NCBI RefSeq assembly: GCF_004010325.2
Contig: NZ_SADR02000010.1
Coordinates: forward strand, 1-64,000
Direction of reading: 5' to 3'
DNA: 64,000 nucleotides
From: Mesorhizobium sp. M00.F.Ca.ET.216.01.1.1
GTDB lineage: Bacteria > Pseudomonadota > Alphaproteobacteria > Rhizobiales > Rhizobiaceae
Shown: positions 36,174 through 45,103 of the stretch, piece after piece
How the letters are laid out: the number at the start of each line of letters is the position of its first letter
How positions within the stretch are numbered: position 1 is the stretch's first letter
Notes under the pieces: generated by a model
Database searches by the model: none
Told to the model about the DNA's origin: nothing
Seen by the model: only the letters and a program-made list of their open reading frames with translations
Made by a program: the position numbers and the translations under genes

Positions 36174-36614
36174 ATGACAGGCTTGACGGCATCGCTTCGT
36201 CTTTTGACCTCGACGCTGGCGATGTCGCTTGCGGCGGTTCCGGCATGGGCGCAGTCGGCGCCGGACCATACCCTGACCCTCGAACTCAATGGTGCGCAGG
36301 CCTCCGACAAGGGCTGCCGTCTGACCTTCGTGGTCACCAACGCCCTTGGTGCCGACCTCTCGAAGGCGGCGTTCGAGATCGCGCTGTTCAACGAGGGCGG
36401 CGTCGTCGACCGGCTGACGGTGCTTGACTTCAAAGAACTGCCGGCGGGCAAGACCAAGGTGACACGGTTCGATCTTGCCGGCACCGACTGCGCCAAGGTC
36501 AGCCGCGTGCTGATCAACAGCGCAACCGAATGCGTGGGCGCCGGCATCGAGCCGGGCGCCTGCATGCGCGGACTGAAGACCGAGACCAAGACCGACATTA
36601 CCTTCGGCGTCTGA
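36174..36614 (+). CDS. Secreted protein of unknown function in the haem locus
   Basis: This 146-residue protein has an N-terminal signal peptide (LLTSTLAMSLAAVPAWAQ, cleavage after AWA) and a probable beta-sandwich mature part (HTLTLELNGAQ, CRLTFVVTNALGADLSKAAFE). Four cysteines could form two disulfides. It starts 5 bases after the receptor gene, so it should be co-expressed with it and located in the periplasm. I recognise no characterised family. A role in haem delivery or in TonB-linked envelope function is only contextual. Confidence 0.8.
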   Translation: MTGLTASLRLLTSTLAMSLAAVPAWAQSAPDHTLTLELNGAQASDKGCRLTFVVTNALGADLSKAAFEIALFNEGGVVDRLTVLDFKELPAGKTKVTRFDLAGTDCAKVSRVLINSATECVGAGIEPGACMRGLKTETKTDITFGV

Positions 36615-36753
36615 GAAGACAGTGGGTGCGGAGCCCGTACTGGCGAAAGACACCGTCGCATGGCCGCTGGCCAGCGCTGGTGTGGTGCCACTGGGGACAA
36701 ATGACCTTGATTTGACAAGTCTGCGTCGTTCGCCGCAGTTTCCGTTCCGCGCC

Positions 36754-37706
36754 ATGCAGGAAACCAGCATCACTCCCGACACCAGCGGCGAATTTGACGT
36801 GGCGCCGCTCGACGCGCTCGCACGGGCGCGCCCGGCGGGGCAGACACGCAAATGGACGGCGGCGATCATCATCTCCTGCCTGCTTCATGCGGCGGTCGCC
36901 ACGGTTTTTCTGATCGCACCTGCCGGGACATTCGATCTCAGCGATAGCAACCAGATTGAAGGCGGCGACCAGCCCGGCGCTGCCGTGGTCGGCAGCGCTT
37001 CGGACGGCCAATCACCCGGCGCGATGAACGTTACCTTGGTTCCCGATCCACAACTTGCCAAGCCTGAGCCCCAATCGACGCTCATCGGCCGACTGGGGAA
37101 GCAACGACGCAGGCTCCCGTGCCCTTGTCGGAAACTGTGAAACAGCCAACGGTCGCGCCGGACATATTGGTGGCCGGCGCCCCGCGCCATGACGACCGGA
37201 GTGTAGTTCCAAAGAGTGAAACATCGTCTGCGGTTCAGACGGAGAGCGCTAAGGCACCTCCCGACGTCGGCCGACAACCACCGATCCCGAGCCCGAGGCC
37301 AAGTGCGACAGCCGGTCTTGGAGGATCAAGCGAAACGAACGATGCGCGCGGCTTGGCAAACGGCCAGGAAACCAGGGCGCCAATTGCCAGCAAGGGCAAA
37401 AAGCAGGCCGACACCGGCGAAGCGGCAGCGTCCCGTTACAGTGGCGAGGTGGCGAGCAAGTTGGCTCGCGCCAACCGCCGTGTTTCGAAATCAGCGCAAA
37501 CAAAGGCCCGCAACAACGCGATGGTGGCGTTCGTGGTGCTCGCCAACGGCAGCATCAGCGATTTGCGGCTTGCCAAAAGCTCAGGCTCTCCGGAGCTTGA
37601 TCAGTTCGCCTTGAACCTTGTGCGCCAACAGGCACCCTTCCCTCCCATTCCGCCGGAGACCGGGATGTCAAGCTGGCTGTTCAAAGCGCCGATCGGTCCG
37701 TTTTGA
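36754..37706 (+). pseudogene. tonB: TonB energy transducer, interrupted by a one-base frameshift
   Basis: The first part (36754-37098) has a cytoplasmic N-terminus and one membrane helix with the TonB S-x(3)-H motif (IIISCLLHAAVA), then enters a Pro/Gln-rich linker. The second part continues in the next frame to 37706 with the periplasmic linker and a TonB C-terminal domain (RNNAMVAFVVLANGSIS, QQAPFPPIPPETG). Adding one G to the GGGG run at 37095-37098 would fuse them as LGEATTQAPVP. As read, the first frame ends at TGA 37138-37140. This is either a real inactivation, slippage at the G run, or a sequencing error. A GTG at 36622 is an alternative start. Confidence 0.8.
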
Positions 37707-37769
37707 GAACCTCGTGGTTTCAGACAATCCATCAATGGGCACAATTCACCAATGCTGAAAGGACTATCA

Positions 37770-38084
37770 ATGTACATCGCCATGAACCGCTTCAAGGTAC
37801 AGAATGGCTCGGAGGCCGCCTTCGAGGACGTCTGGAAGAACCGTGATTCCAGCCTCTCCGAGATGAAGGGCTTCAAGGAATTTCACCTGCTGCGCGGCCC
37901 GGTCAACGAGGACGAGGGCTACACGCTGTTCGCCTCGCACACGGTGTGGGCGAGCCATGAGGATTTTATCGCCTGGACCAAGTCCGAGAATTTTCGCGCC
38001 GCGCACAGGAACGCCGGCACCAGCAAGGTCCACTATATCGGCCATCCACAGTTCGAAGGTTTCTCGGTCGTCGAAGGCGCATGA
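37770..38084 (+). CDS. hmuQ: IsdG-type haem-degrading mono-oxygenase (HmuQ/HmuD-like)
   Basis: This 104-residue ABM-fold protein has MYIAMNRFKV with the active-site Asn at position 6, GFKEFHLLRGP, and the Trp/His region FIAWTKSENFRAAH. Rhizobial HmuQ/HmuD open the haem ring and release iron. The ATG at 37770 follows AAGGAC; the earlier ATG at 37752 lacks such spacing. Its place after the receptor and tonB genes in the haem locus supports the assignment. Confidence 0.85.
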   Translation: MYIAMNRFKVQNGSEAAFEDVWKNRDSSLSEMKGFKEFHLLRGPVNEDEGYTLFASHTVWASHEDFIAWTKSENFRAAHRNAGTSKVHYIGHPQFEGFSVVEGA

Positions 38085-38138
38085 AATGGCAGAGCCAGCA
38101 GGCCCTGCCGATCCACAGGCCGCAGCCCAGGCCGACCT

Positions 38139-41100
38139 TTACGCCGCGGCCAGCAGGCTGGCATTGCCTCCCGCAGCCGTAGTGTCGACGCAGACGGCGC
38201 GCTCATGCGCGTAGGCGGCCGGATTGAGCACCTCACTGACAAGCGGCACGATCGGGCCGGTGCGGTCGGCAATGACCTTGCGCACGATGCGCGCGGCCTC
38301 GGGCATGCCGGAAAAGGCGACGACATCGACCCGCAGCGAGCGTGCCTCGACCGGATCGGGCCGGCCGTCGATCGCCGCCAGCGGCAGGCCCTTGCCGGTC
38401 AGTGCCGATAGCGCTGCCGGCGCAGCCGGAGCAACGGCGAGCACCGCGTTGCCGGCGGCGAGCGCCTGGATCGTCTGGGCAAGTAGCGTGTCGCCGTCCG
38501 GTCCCAGGCAGAGCACGCGCCCGCGCGGCGAAAGCGACAGTGTGTTGGCCTCGCCGGTCGGCCCGGGCAGGTCGACCTGGCCGAAATCGATGCCGGCAGC
38601 GGCACCGATGGCCGCCGCGCCCTTGCCGCGCAGATGCTTGCGCAGGATGGCGACACGGTCGGGCCTCGTCGACCAGCCGCCAAGCGCCGGATCCGGCAGA
38701 TTGTCGGCGAGCTCGGTTGCCGTCACCTTGCGGCCGTCGGCAATGTGAGTGCCCGCCTCCGGCCCCTTGCGGAAGCGCCTGAGATAGTGCGGACCGCCGG
38801 CCTTCGGCCCGGTGCCGGAAAGCCCCTCGCCGCCGAACGGCTGCGAGCCGACCACCGCACCGATCTGGTTGCGGTTCACATAGATGTTGCCGGCATGGAT
38901 GCCATCGACGAAGTGCTGGGCGCGGCCCTCGATGCGGGTGTGCAGGCCAAAGGTCAGGCCGTAGCCCTTGCGGTTGATCGCGGCGATGACCGCGTCGATC
39001 TCGTCGGCGTCGAAGGTGGCGACATGCAGCACCGGCCCGAACACCTCGCGCTCCATCTCCTCGATGCCTTTGACCCGGAAGACATGCGGCGCGACGAAAC
39101 GGCCATCCTTCGGCGCTTCGAGCTTGGCGATCAGCCGGCCCTGCAGGCCCATCTTGGTGCAATAGTCACGGATCGATTGTTGCGCCTCGTCGTCGATCAC
39201 CGGGCCGACATCCGTCGAAATCCGCCATGGATCGCCGAGGCTGAGCGCCTCCATCGCGCCCTTCAGCATTTCCAGCATCTTCTTCTCGACGTCCTTCTGC
39301 ACGTAGAGCACGCGCAGCGCCGAACAGCGCTGCCCAGCGCTCTGGAAAGCCGAGGCAAGGATGTCGCGCACCGCCTGTTCGGGAAGTGCTGTCGAATCGA
39401 CGATCATGGCATTCAACCCACCCGTCTCGGCGATCAGCATCGCATCGGCCGCGGCGGTCTCGGCCAGTTGCTTCTCGATCAGCTTGGCGACCTCGGTCGA
39501 GCCGGTGAAGCAGACGCCGGCAATGCGCGGGTCGGCGGTCAAAGGGCCACCGACCGACGGGCCGTCGCCGGGCAGAAGCTGGATGACGTCTTCCGGCACG
39601 CCGGCCTCGCGCATCAGTTCGACGGCGCGTGAAGCAATCAGCGGCGTCTGTTCTGCCGGCTTGGCGATGACCGAATTGCCGGTGACGAGTGCTGCCGCGA
39701 TCTGGCCGGTGAAGATGGCGAGCGGAAAGTTCCATGGCGAGATGCAGGCAATCGCCCCACGCGCTTCCGTGACGGATTCTGCATTGGCCGCCTCGGCAGC
39801 GTAGTAGCGCAGGAAATCGACCGCCTCGCGCACTTCGGCGACACCGTCGGCCAGCGATTTGCCGGCCTCGCGGCTGGCGAGCGCAAAGAACTCGACGGCG
39901 TTGGCCTCATAAAGATCGGCGGCGCGGTTGAGGATGGCGGCGCGCTCGGCAACGGGGCGCCTTGCCCATGCCGGCTGCGCCTCCACTGCGATGCGCACGG
40001 CGGTCGCCACCTGCTTGGTAGTCGCCTCGCTGACCGTGCCGATCACCTCGTCGGGTCTTGCCGGATTGACAACCGGGCGCTGCTTGCCATAGCCGGCGGC
40101 GCGCGTGATCGGCTTGGCGTGCCAGCGGTCAGGCCCGGCAAACTCTGCCTTGGCGCTCTCGATCGCAGCCAGCGTCAGCGTGTCGGTGATGTCGTAGCCT
40201 TTCGAATTGCGGCGGCCGGCGCCGAAGATCGCAGAAGGCGGTGGGATCGCCGGATTGGCGGCCGGGCCCTGTTTCTCGACCGTTTCGAGCGGGTCGCGGG
40301 CGATATCCTCCGGCTCGACCTCCTCGTCGGTGAGCTGGTGGACGAAGGAGGAGTTGGCGCCATTTTCCAGCAACCGGCGAACCAGATAGGCCAGCAGGTC
40401 GGAATGCGCACCGACCGGCGCATAAATGCGGCAGCGCGTGCGCTCGGCCTTGCGTACCGTCTCGTGCAGCGCCTCGCCCATGCCGTGCAGACGCTGGAAC
40501 TCGAAGGAATCGCGGTCTGTCGCCATCGACAGGATGGCGGCGACGGAGTGGGCGTTATGGGTGGCAAATTGCGGATAGATGCGGTCGGTCATCGACAGCA
40601 GCTTTTTCGCGCAGGCCAGGTAGGAAACGTCGGTGTTGGCCTTGCGGGTGAAGACGGAGTAGCCGGCAAGCCCAAGCGTCTGCGCCCGCTTGATCTCGGT
40701 GTCCCAATAGGCGCCTTTGACCAGCCGCACCATGATGGTGCGGTCGTATTTCTTTGCCAGCGCATAGAGCCAGTCAATGACGAAGGCCGCGCGCGGACCA
40801 TAGGCCTGGACGACGACGCCAAAGCCATTCCAGCCGGCAAGCTCCGGCTCGGCCAGCACCCGTTCGATGACGTCGAGCGACAGGTCGAGGCGGTCGGCTT
40901 CCTCGGCGTCGATGTTCAGCCCCATGCGCGAATGGCGCGCCGCGAGCGCCAGCGACAGCAGCCGCTCGGCCATCACAGGCAGCATCTTTTCCCTCTGCGT
41001 CACTTCATAGCGCGGATGCAGCGCCGAAAGCTTGACCGAGATGCCGGGGTTCTGGCGGATGTCGGGACCGTTGGCGCCGGCGTCGAGCGAGGAGATGGCG

Positions 41101-41750
41101 TCGGCATAGGCCTTGAGATAGCGTAATGCGTCGGCCTCGGTGCGGGCCGCCTCGCCCAGCATGTCGAAGGAATAGAGATAGCCTTTCTGGGTCATCGACC
41201 GGCCACGCTTGACGGCCTCGGCGATGCTTCGGCCGAGCACGAACTGTTCGCCCATTTCGCGCATGGCCGCTGCCACCGCCTTGCGGATCACCGGCTCGCC
41301 CAGCCGGCGCACCATGGCGCGCAGCGTGCCTTCGATGCCGCCTTCGCCTTCATCGAGCACGCGGCCGGTCAGCATCAGCGCCCAGGTCGATGCATTGACG
41401 AAAATCGAGCTCGAACCGCCCGAATGCGCCGACCAGTCGTGCGGCGCGATCTTGTCGGCGATGAGGTCGTCCATCGTCTCGGTGTCGGGCACGCGCAGCA
41501 GCGCCTCGGCCAGGCACATCAGTGCCACGCCCTCCTTTGTGGAGAGGCCGTAGGCGGACAGGAACACTTCCATCAGCCGCGGATCGGATGAGCCGCGCAC
41601 CGCCCGCACCAGATCCGCGGCACGAGCCGAGATCGCCTTGCGTTCTTTCGTCGAGAGCCCTGTCGCCTCGACCAGCCGCTTCACCGCCTGGTCTTCATCG
41701 GGCAGATAATTGGCACGGATCTGCTGGCGGATGGCATCGAGCGCTGGCAT
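38139..41750 (-). CDS. putA: Bifunctional proline dehydrogenase / glutamate-semialdehyde dehydrogenase PutA
   Basis: This 1203-residue enzyme oxidises proline to glutamate. It has a PutA arm and FAD-dependent proline dehydrogenase barrel (about 60-470; RLVKGAYWDTEIKRAQ), and an aldehyde dehydrogenase domain (about 540-1000) with GGLNAMIVDS and catalytic Cys in SAGQRCSALR. A C-terminal ALDH-like domain ends in GGNASLLAAA. The N-terminus has no ribbon-helix-helix DNA-binding domain, so this PutA is not its own repressor; that role falls to the divergent Lrp-type gene. The ATG at 41750 follows AGGACCGCC. Confidence 0.95.
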   Translation of the reverse strand: MPALDAIRQQIRANYLPDEDQAVKRLVEATGLSTKERKAISARAADLVRAVRGSSDPRLMEVFLSAYGLSTKEGVALMCLAEALLRVPDTETMDDLIADKIAPHDWSAHSGGSSSIFVNASTWALMLTGRVLDEGEGGIEGTLRAMVRRLGEPVIRKAVAAAMREMGEQFVLGRSIAEAVKRGRSMTQKGYLYSFDMLGEAARTEADALRYLKAYADAISSLDAGANGPDIRQNPGISVKLSALHPRYEVTQREKMLPVMAERLLSLALAARHSRMGLNIDAEEADRLDLSLDVIERVLAEPELAGWNGFGVVVQAYGPRAAFVIDWLYALAKKYDRTIMVRLVKGAYWDTEIKRAQTLGLAGYSVFTRKANTDVSYLACAKKLLSMTDRIYPQFATHNAHSVAAILSMATDRDSFEFQRLHGMGEALHETVRKAERTRCRIYAPVGAHSDLLAYLVRRLLENGANSSFVHQLTDEEVEPEDIARDPLETVEKQGPAANPAIPPPSAIFGAGRRNSKGYDITDTLTLAAIESAKAEFAGPDRWHAKPITRAAGYGKQRPVVNPARPDEVIGTVSEATTKQVATAVRIAVEAQPAWARRPVAERAAILNRAADLYEANAVEFFALASREAGKSLADGVAEVREAVDFLRYYAAEAANAESVTEARGAIACISPWNFPLAIFTGQIAAALVTGNSVIAKPAEQTPLIASRAVELMREAGVPEDVIQLLPGDGPSVGGPLTADPRIAGVCFTGSTEVAKLIEKQLAETAAADAMLIAETGGLNAMIVDSTALPEQAVRDILASAFQSAGQRCSALRVLYVQKDVEKKMLEMLKGAMEALSLGDPWRISTDVGPVIDDEAQQSIRDYCTKMGLQGRLIAKLEAPKDGRFVAPHVFRVKGIEEMEREVFGPVLHVATFDADEIDAVIAAINRKGYGLTFGLHTRIEGRAQHFVDGIHAGNIYVNRNQIGAVVGSQPFGGEGLSGTGPKAGGPHYLRRFRKGPEAGTHIADGRKVTATELADNLPDPALGGWSTRPDRVAILRKHLRGKGAAAIGAAAGIDFGQVDLPGPTGEANTLSLSPRGRVLCLGPDGDTLLAQTIQALAAGNAVLAVAPAAPAALSALTGKGLPLAAIDGRPDPVEARSLRVDVVAFSGMPEAARIVRKVIADRTGPIVPLVSEVLNPAAYAHERAVCVDTTAAGGNASLLAAA

Positions 41751-41855
41751 GGCGGTCCTATGGAGCAAACAAAAGGGAGCGGGCCGGCGGTCACCTACCC
41801 GAATGACGCAAGCTAACACAAAGCCCAATTTCAGTCGGTCCAAAGAAATCGACAA

Positions 41856-41875
41856 GATAGATCAATCGATCTATC
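41856..41875. promoter_or_regulatory. Perfect 8-4-8 palindrome in the putA/putR divergent promoter
   Basis: GATAGATC-AATC-GATCTATC is a perfect inverted repeat centred between putA and the Lrp-type gene. Lrp/AsnC regulators often bind such AT-containing dyads. It is the strongest candidate for the PutR operator that controls proline catabolism. It would lie inside an N-terminal extension of putR, which supports the later start. Confidence 0.7.
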
Positions 41876-41913
41876 GTAGGGCCGATGTATCCTCGATTGG
41901 GACTGTGATTTTG

Positions 41914-42366
41914 GTGATAGAAGACCAATTGGACCGCCTCGACAAGAACATCCTGTCGGCGCTGTCACGCGACGGGCGGCTGTCCATGTCAGAACTCGCC
42001 GCAAAGGTCGGCCTGTCGAAGACGCCGGTGCAGGCAAGGGTGAAACGGCTGGAGAAGGACGGCTTCATCCGTGGCTACCAGGCGATCATCGACCGCGAGC
42101 GCATGGGCGAAGGCCATGTCGCTTTCGTCCAGGTGAAACTCTCGGATACTCGCTCGGCCGCGCTTGATGCCTTCAACCGCGCCGTGCAGGCGGTGCCGGA
42201 GATCGAGCAGTGCCACATGATGGCGTCGAGCTTCGACTATCTCCTGAAGGTCCGCACCACCGACATCGCCGCCTATCGCCGCGTGTTGGGAGAGCGCATC
42301 TCCGCCCTGCCCCACGTCGCCCAGACCTCGACCTTCGTGGCAATGGAGACGGTCAAGGACCGTTAA
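41914..42366 (+). CDS. putR: Lrp/AsnC-family regulator of proline catabolism
   Basis: This 150-residue Lrp/AsnC protein has an N-terminal winged helix (LDRLDKNILSALSRDGRLSMSELA, GLSKTPVQARVKRLEKDGFI) and a C-terminal ligand-binding RAM domain (VPEIEQCHMMASSFDYLLKV). It is divergent from putA, the arrangement of PutR in other alphaproteobacteria, where it activates putA in response to proline. The start is GTG 41914 or TTG 41911; an ATG at 41803 would run through the palindrome. Confidence 0.9.
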   Translation: MIEDQLDRLDKNILSALSRDGRLSMSELAAKVGLSKTPVQARVKRLEKDGFIRGYQAIIDRERMGEGHVAFVQVKLSDTRSAALDAFNRAVQAVPEIEQCHMMASSFDYLLKVRTTDIAAYRRVLGERISALPHVAQTSTFVAMETVKDR

Positions 42367-42367
42367 A

Positions 42368-43567
42368 TCACTCCGCCAGTGTCTTCAGGAACGCCACCAG
42401 TGCCGCTCGCTCACGGTCCGAAAGCTGCAGCGGGTGGACCTCGGACGTCCCCTCGACACTTGCCGGCGCCTTCGAGTAATGCGCCAACACCTCGTCGAGC
42501 GACAAAAACTGCCCGGCATGCATATACGGCGGACGGGTGGCGGCGCCGCGCAGCGACGGCGTCTTGTACGCGCGGATGAGTTCCGGCCCGCCCTTGACCA
42601 TGAAGCGCAGTTCGCCGCAGGCGCCGGCATCGCCGTCGCGGAAGGCGCCAAGGCAGTTGAACGGATCGGCCTCGACCTGCGCCACCGCGTCTATGCGGCC
42701 GCGATCCGGAGGCAGGTCCTTGATCGGCGGCACGCCGGTGTTGTGGAAACTGTTGTCGGTAAAGCGCGGACCGTTATGGCATGTCACGCAATTGGCCTTG
42801 CCGATGAACAGTTTCAGCCCCTGGATCTCCTCGGCTGAAAAGGCATCGTCGCCTTGCGGCGGGGCGCCAGTGGCCAAAGCCGCGGCAAAGCGGTCGAAGC
42901 GCGTCTGCGGCGGCGCAATCGACCGCTCGAAGGCCGCGATCGCCTTGCCGATGTTGGCGAAGACGCGGTTGACGTCCTCGGCCTGTTGATCGGGCATGGC
43001 GTTCCAAGCCGCTTTCTCGGCATCGGTGCCAAGCGGGCTGGCATTGGCCGGCACATTCGAAAGGTCCGGCAGCAGCCCGAAGATGCGTTCGTAACGCTCG
43101 CCGAAGCGGGCCTTGATATAGTGCGCAACGGCGGCCCGATTGCCTGCCTGCTCGAGTGGATTTTCCAACGGCGTCAGCGCCTGCGCCCAGAGGCTGTCGC
43201 GCCGCCCGTCCCAGAAGAACCACGGATCATGCGCGACGCCGGCCAACGGCATCGTGCGCCGGTTGGTGCGGCCGACGCCGACCGCCTGCGGCAGGTCGTC
43301 CTGGAACTGCCGGTCGATCTTGTGGCAGGTCGAGCACGAGACCGTGCCGTCGCGGCTCATCCCGGTGTCGAAGAACAGCGTCGAGCCCAGTGCCGCGGCG
43401 GCCGGCACGTCAGCGAAGCGATTGGTGGTATCGGGCTTCAGCGGCGGCAGTGCCGACAGCGCCAGCGAGGCGATGGTTTTCTTCTCAGCGTCGGAAAACT
43501 CAGGCTTGCCGCAGCCGGCGAGCACGACCATCACCGTGAGTGCGAGAAGGCGGCTCATCCGGCTCAT
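42368..43567 (-). CDS. Dihaem cytochrome c peroxidase / MauG-family lipoprotein
   Basis: This 399-residue protein has a lipoprotein-type signal (ALTVMVVLAGCGK, lipobox Cys at about 19) and two c-type haem sites, CSTCH (about 79) and CVTCH (about 260). The family segment MPLAGVAHDPWFFWDGR is present. It should sit on the periplasmic face of a membrane and reduce peroxide or oxidise a protein partner, as MauG/MbnH types do. It follows the FixH-like gene by 7 bases, and its 3' end is one base from putR. Confidence 0.92.
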   Translation of the reverse strand: MSRMSRLLALTVMVVLAGCGKPEFSDAEKKTIASLALSALPPLKPDTTNRFADVPAAAALGSTLFFDTGMSRDGTVSCSTCHKIDRQFQDDLPQAVGVGRTNRRTMPLAGVAHDPWFFWDGRRDSLWAQALTPLENPLEQAGNRAAVAHYIKARFGERYERIFGLLPDLSNVPANASPLGTDAEKAAWNAMPDQQAEDVNRVFANIGKAIAAFERSIAPPQTRFDRFAAALATGAPPQGDDAFSAEEIQGLKLFIGKANCVTCHNGPRFTDNSFHNTGVPPIKDLPPDRGRIDAVAQVEADPFNCLGAFRDGDAGACGELRFMVKGGPELIRAYKTPSLRGAATRPPYMHAGQFLSLDEVLAHYSKAPASVEGTSEVHPLQLSDRERAALVAFLKTLAE

Positions 43568-43574
43568 CTATGGC

Positions 43575-44024
43575 TCACAGCACCACGTTGAAGATGACCG
43601 TGTCGGAACCGGCCGCTGCGGAAATGGCAAACCGCAATTGCCACCACCCGCTCATCGTGAATTTCAGCCCCTCGATGCGATAGCGGCCGTCGCCGAGATA
43701 GTTGGTCGCCTGCGGGCTGGTCGGCAGGCCGTGACTGTGCTGCGGCATGCCGCCGGAGATGGTGATCGCTGCCCCTTCCACCGGGGCGCCCGCAACCGTC
43801 TTCAAGGTCAGCAGCCAGGATTGCAGTTCGCCTTGCCGGATGACGCCCCGCTCCGGCTCGAAACTGGCCACAAACAGCCCGTTTGCCGTGGTCTTCGAGC
43901 GAGATGTGTCGGGGCCGGCAAGCTGAGGCGACCGCGGCGCGGTCAGATAGACCACGGCTAGGATGCCAGCCAGCAAGGCAGCCAGACCAAGACCCGCAAG
44001 AAGATAACGCCATAACGATGCCAA
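43575..44024 (-). CDS. FixH/YtkA-like membrane-anchored protein with a MPQHSH motif
   Basis: This 149-residue protein has one N-terminal membrane helix (LLAGLGLAALLAGILAVVYL) and an external beta-sandwich domain: LTLKTVAGAPVEGAAITISGGMPQHSHGLPT, then GDGRYRIEGLKFTMSGWW. The Met/His cluster GGMPQHSHG is conserved in this group and could bind copper. It forms a two-gene unit with the dihaem peroxidase (7-base gap), suggesting a joint periplasmic copper or redox role. That link is inference. Confidence 0.82.
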   Translation of the reverse strand: MASLWRYLLAGLGLAALLAGILAVVYLTAPRSPQLAGPDTSRSKTTANGLFVASFEPERGVIRQGELQSWLLTLKTVAGAPVEGAAITISGGMPQHSHGLPTSPQATNYLGDGRYRIEGLKFTMSGWWQLRFAISAAAGSDTVIFNVVL

Positions 44025-44179
44025 ACCGGTTCCTCGTCCAGAGATAACGTCTCGGGCGGCAGATCACGTCCCGCCTCGCCTGTGGGAAAACGCTTCTGGC
44101 GCAAAAAACCGCCGCCGCCAAGCATGGCGCTGCCGCTTGCAAAAAGATACAGCACCCGAAGTGAGCCGGAGGAAGGTAC

Positions 44180-45103
44180 ATGGCAGGAAACGGCGTCGCC
44201 TCGATCGGCGAGTGCATGCTCGAGCTTTCAAGCCAGGCAGGTCCGAACTGGCGCATGGGCTTTGCCGGCGACACCTTCAACACCCTGTGGGCACTGCATG
44301 CGCTGAGCGGCGACCGGCCGGCGACCTACGTCTCGGCCTTCGGTGACGACCCGTTCTCGCGCGATCAGATCGACTTCTTCGCCAAGAACGGCATCGGTAT
44401 CGGCGCCAGCCCGGTCATTTCAGGCGCGCGACCTGGCCTCTACGCCATCACGCTGACCGGGGCCGAACGCTCCTTCACCTACTGGCGCGGCGATGCAGCG
44501 GCGCGGCAGCTTGCCTCGGATGCGGCCGCCCTGGCGAAAAGCCTTGAAAACCAGGCGCTTGTCTACTTTTCCGGAATCACTTTGGCAATTCTGGACGAAG
44601 CCGCGCGCAAGACATTGCTGGCGGCGGTGGCCGAGGCGCGCGCGGCCGGCTCGCTTGTCGCCTTCGATCCCAACTACCGGCCACGGCTTTGGCACAACCG
44701 CGAGGACGCGCAAGCGGCGATCCTCGCGGCGCTTGCCGTCACCGACATCGCGCTGCCGACCTTTCCCGACGAGCAGATGCTGTTCGGCGATACAACGCCG
44801 CAAGCGACCGCAGAGCGGCTAGCAAAATTGGTCCGTGAGGTCGTCGTCAAGAACGGCGAGGAACCGGCTCTGATCTGCGAAAACGGAAAGCAGCAAAATG
44901 TTCCGGCCGTGTATGTCGCCGCCCCTGTCGACACGACCGGGGCCGGCGATTCCTTCAACGGTGCGTATCTCGCCGCCCGGCTTGCCGGCCATGCCCCAAC
45001 TGAAGCAGCGTTCCGCGCGCATCGCGTCGCCGCCGCCGTCGTACAGGTGCGCGGCGCGCTAGCGCCGTTCGAAGTTCTACAAACTGCTTTTAAGGCAGCC
45101 TGA
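44180..45103 (+). CDS. kdgK: PfkB-family sugar kinase, probably 2-keto-3-deoxygluconate kinase
   Basis: This 307-residue ribokinase-fold enzyme has an N-terminal ASIGECMLEL, GFAGDTFNTLWAL for sugar binding, and the C-terminal signature DTTGAGDSFNGAYLA with the catalytic Asp. The GECMLEL and AGDTFNT segments are typical of KdgK, which phosphorylates KDG in the Entner-Doudoroff side path. GAGGAAGG precedes the ATG. The 3' end overlaps the convergent aldose epimerase gene by 14 bases. Confidence 0.87.
   Translation: MAGNGVASIGECMLELSSQAGPNWRMGFAGDTFNTLWALHALSGDRPATYVSAFGDDPFSRDQIDFFAKNGIGIGASPVISGARPGLYAITLTGAERSFTYWRGDAAARQLASDAAALAKSLENQALVYFSGITLAILDEAARKTLLAAVAEARAAGSLVAFDPNYRPRLWHNREDAQAAILAALAVTDIALPTFPDEQMLFGDTTPQATAERLAKLVREVVVKNGEEPALICENGKQQNVPAVYVAAPVDTTGAGDSFNGAYLAARLAGHAPTEAAFRAHRVAAAVVQVRGALAPFEVLQTAFKAA

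Noticed and set aside
36622..36753. GTG at 36622 as the start of tonB
   Set aside because: It adds 44 residues without any conserved feature before the normal cytoplasmic tail and membrane helix; the ATG at 36754 fits TonB layout better, though the GTG cannot be excluded.
38634..41126. Long plus-strand frames antisense to putA
   Set aside because: They lie fully within putA, whose motifs and length are intact, and they lack recognisable domains.
41803..41913. ATG at 41803 as the start of the Lrp-type regulator
   Set aside because: The extension would be translated through the perfect palindrome and is not part of the Lrp fold; starts at 41911/41914 give the normal length.
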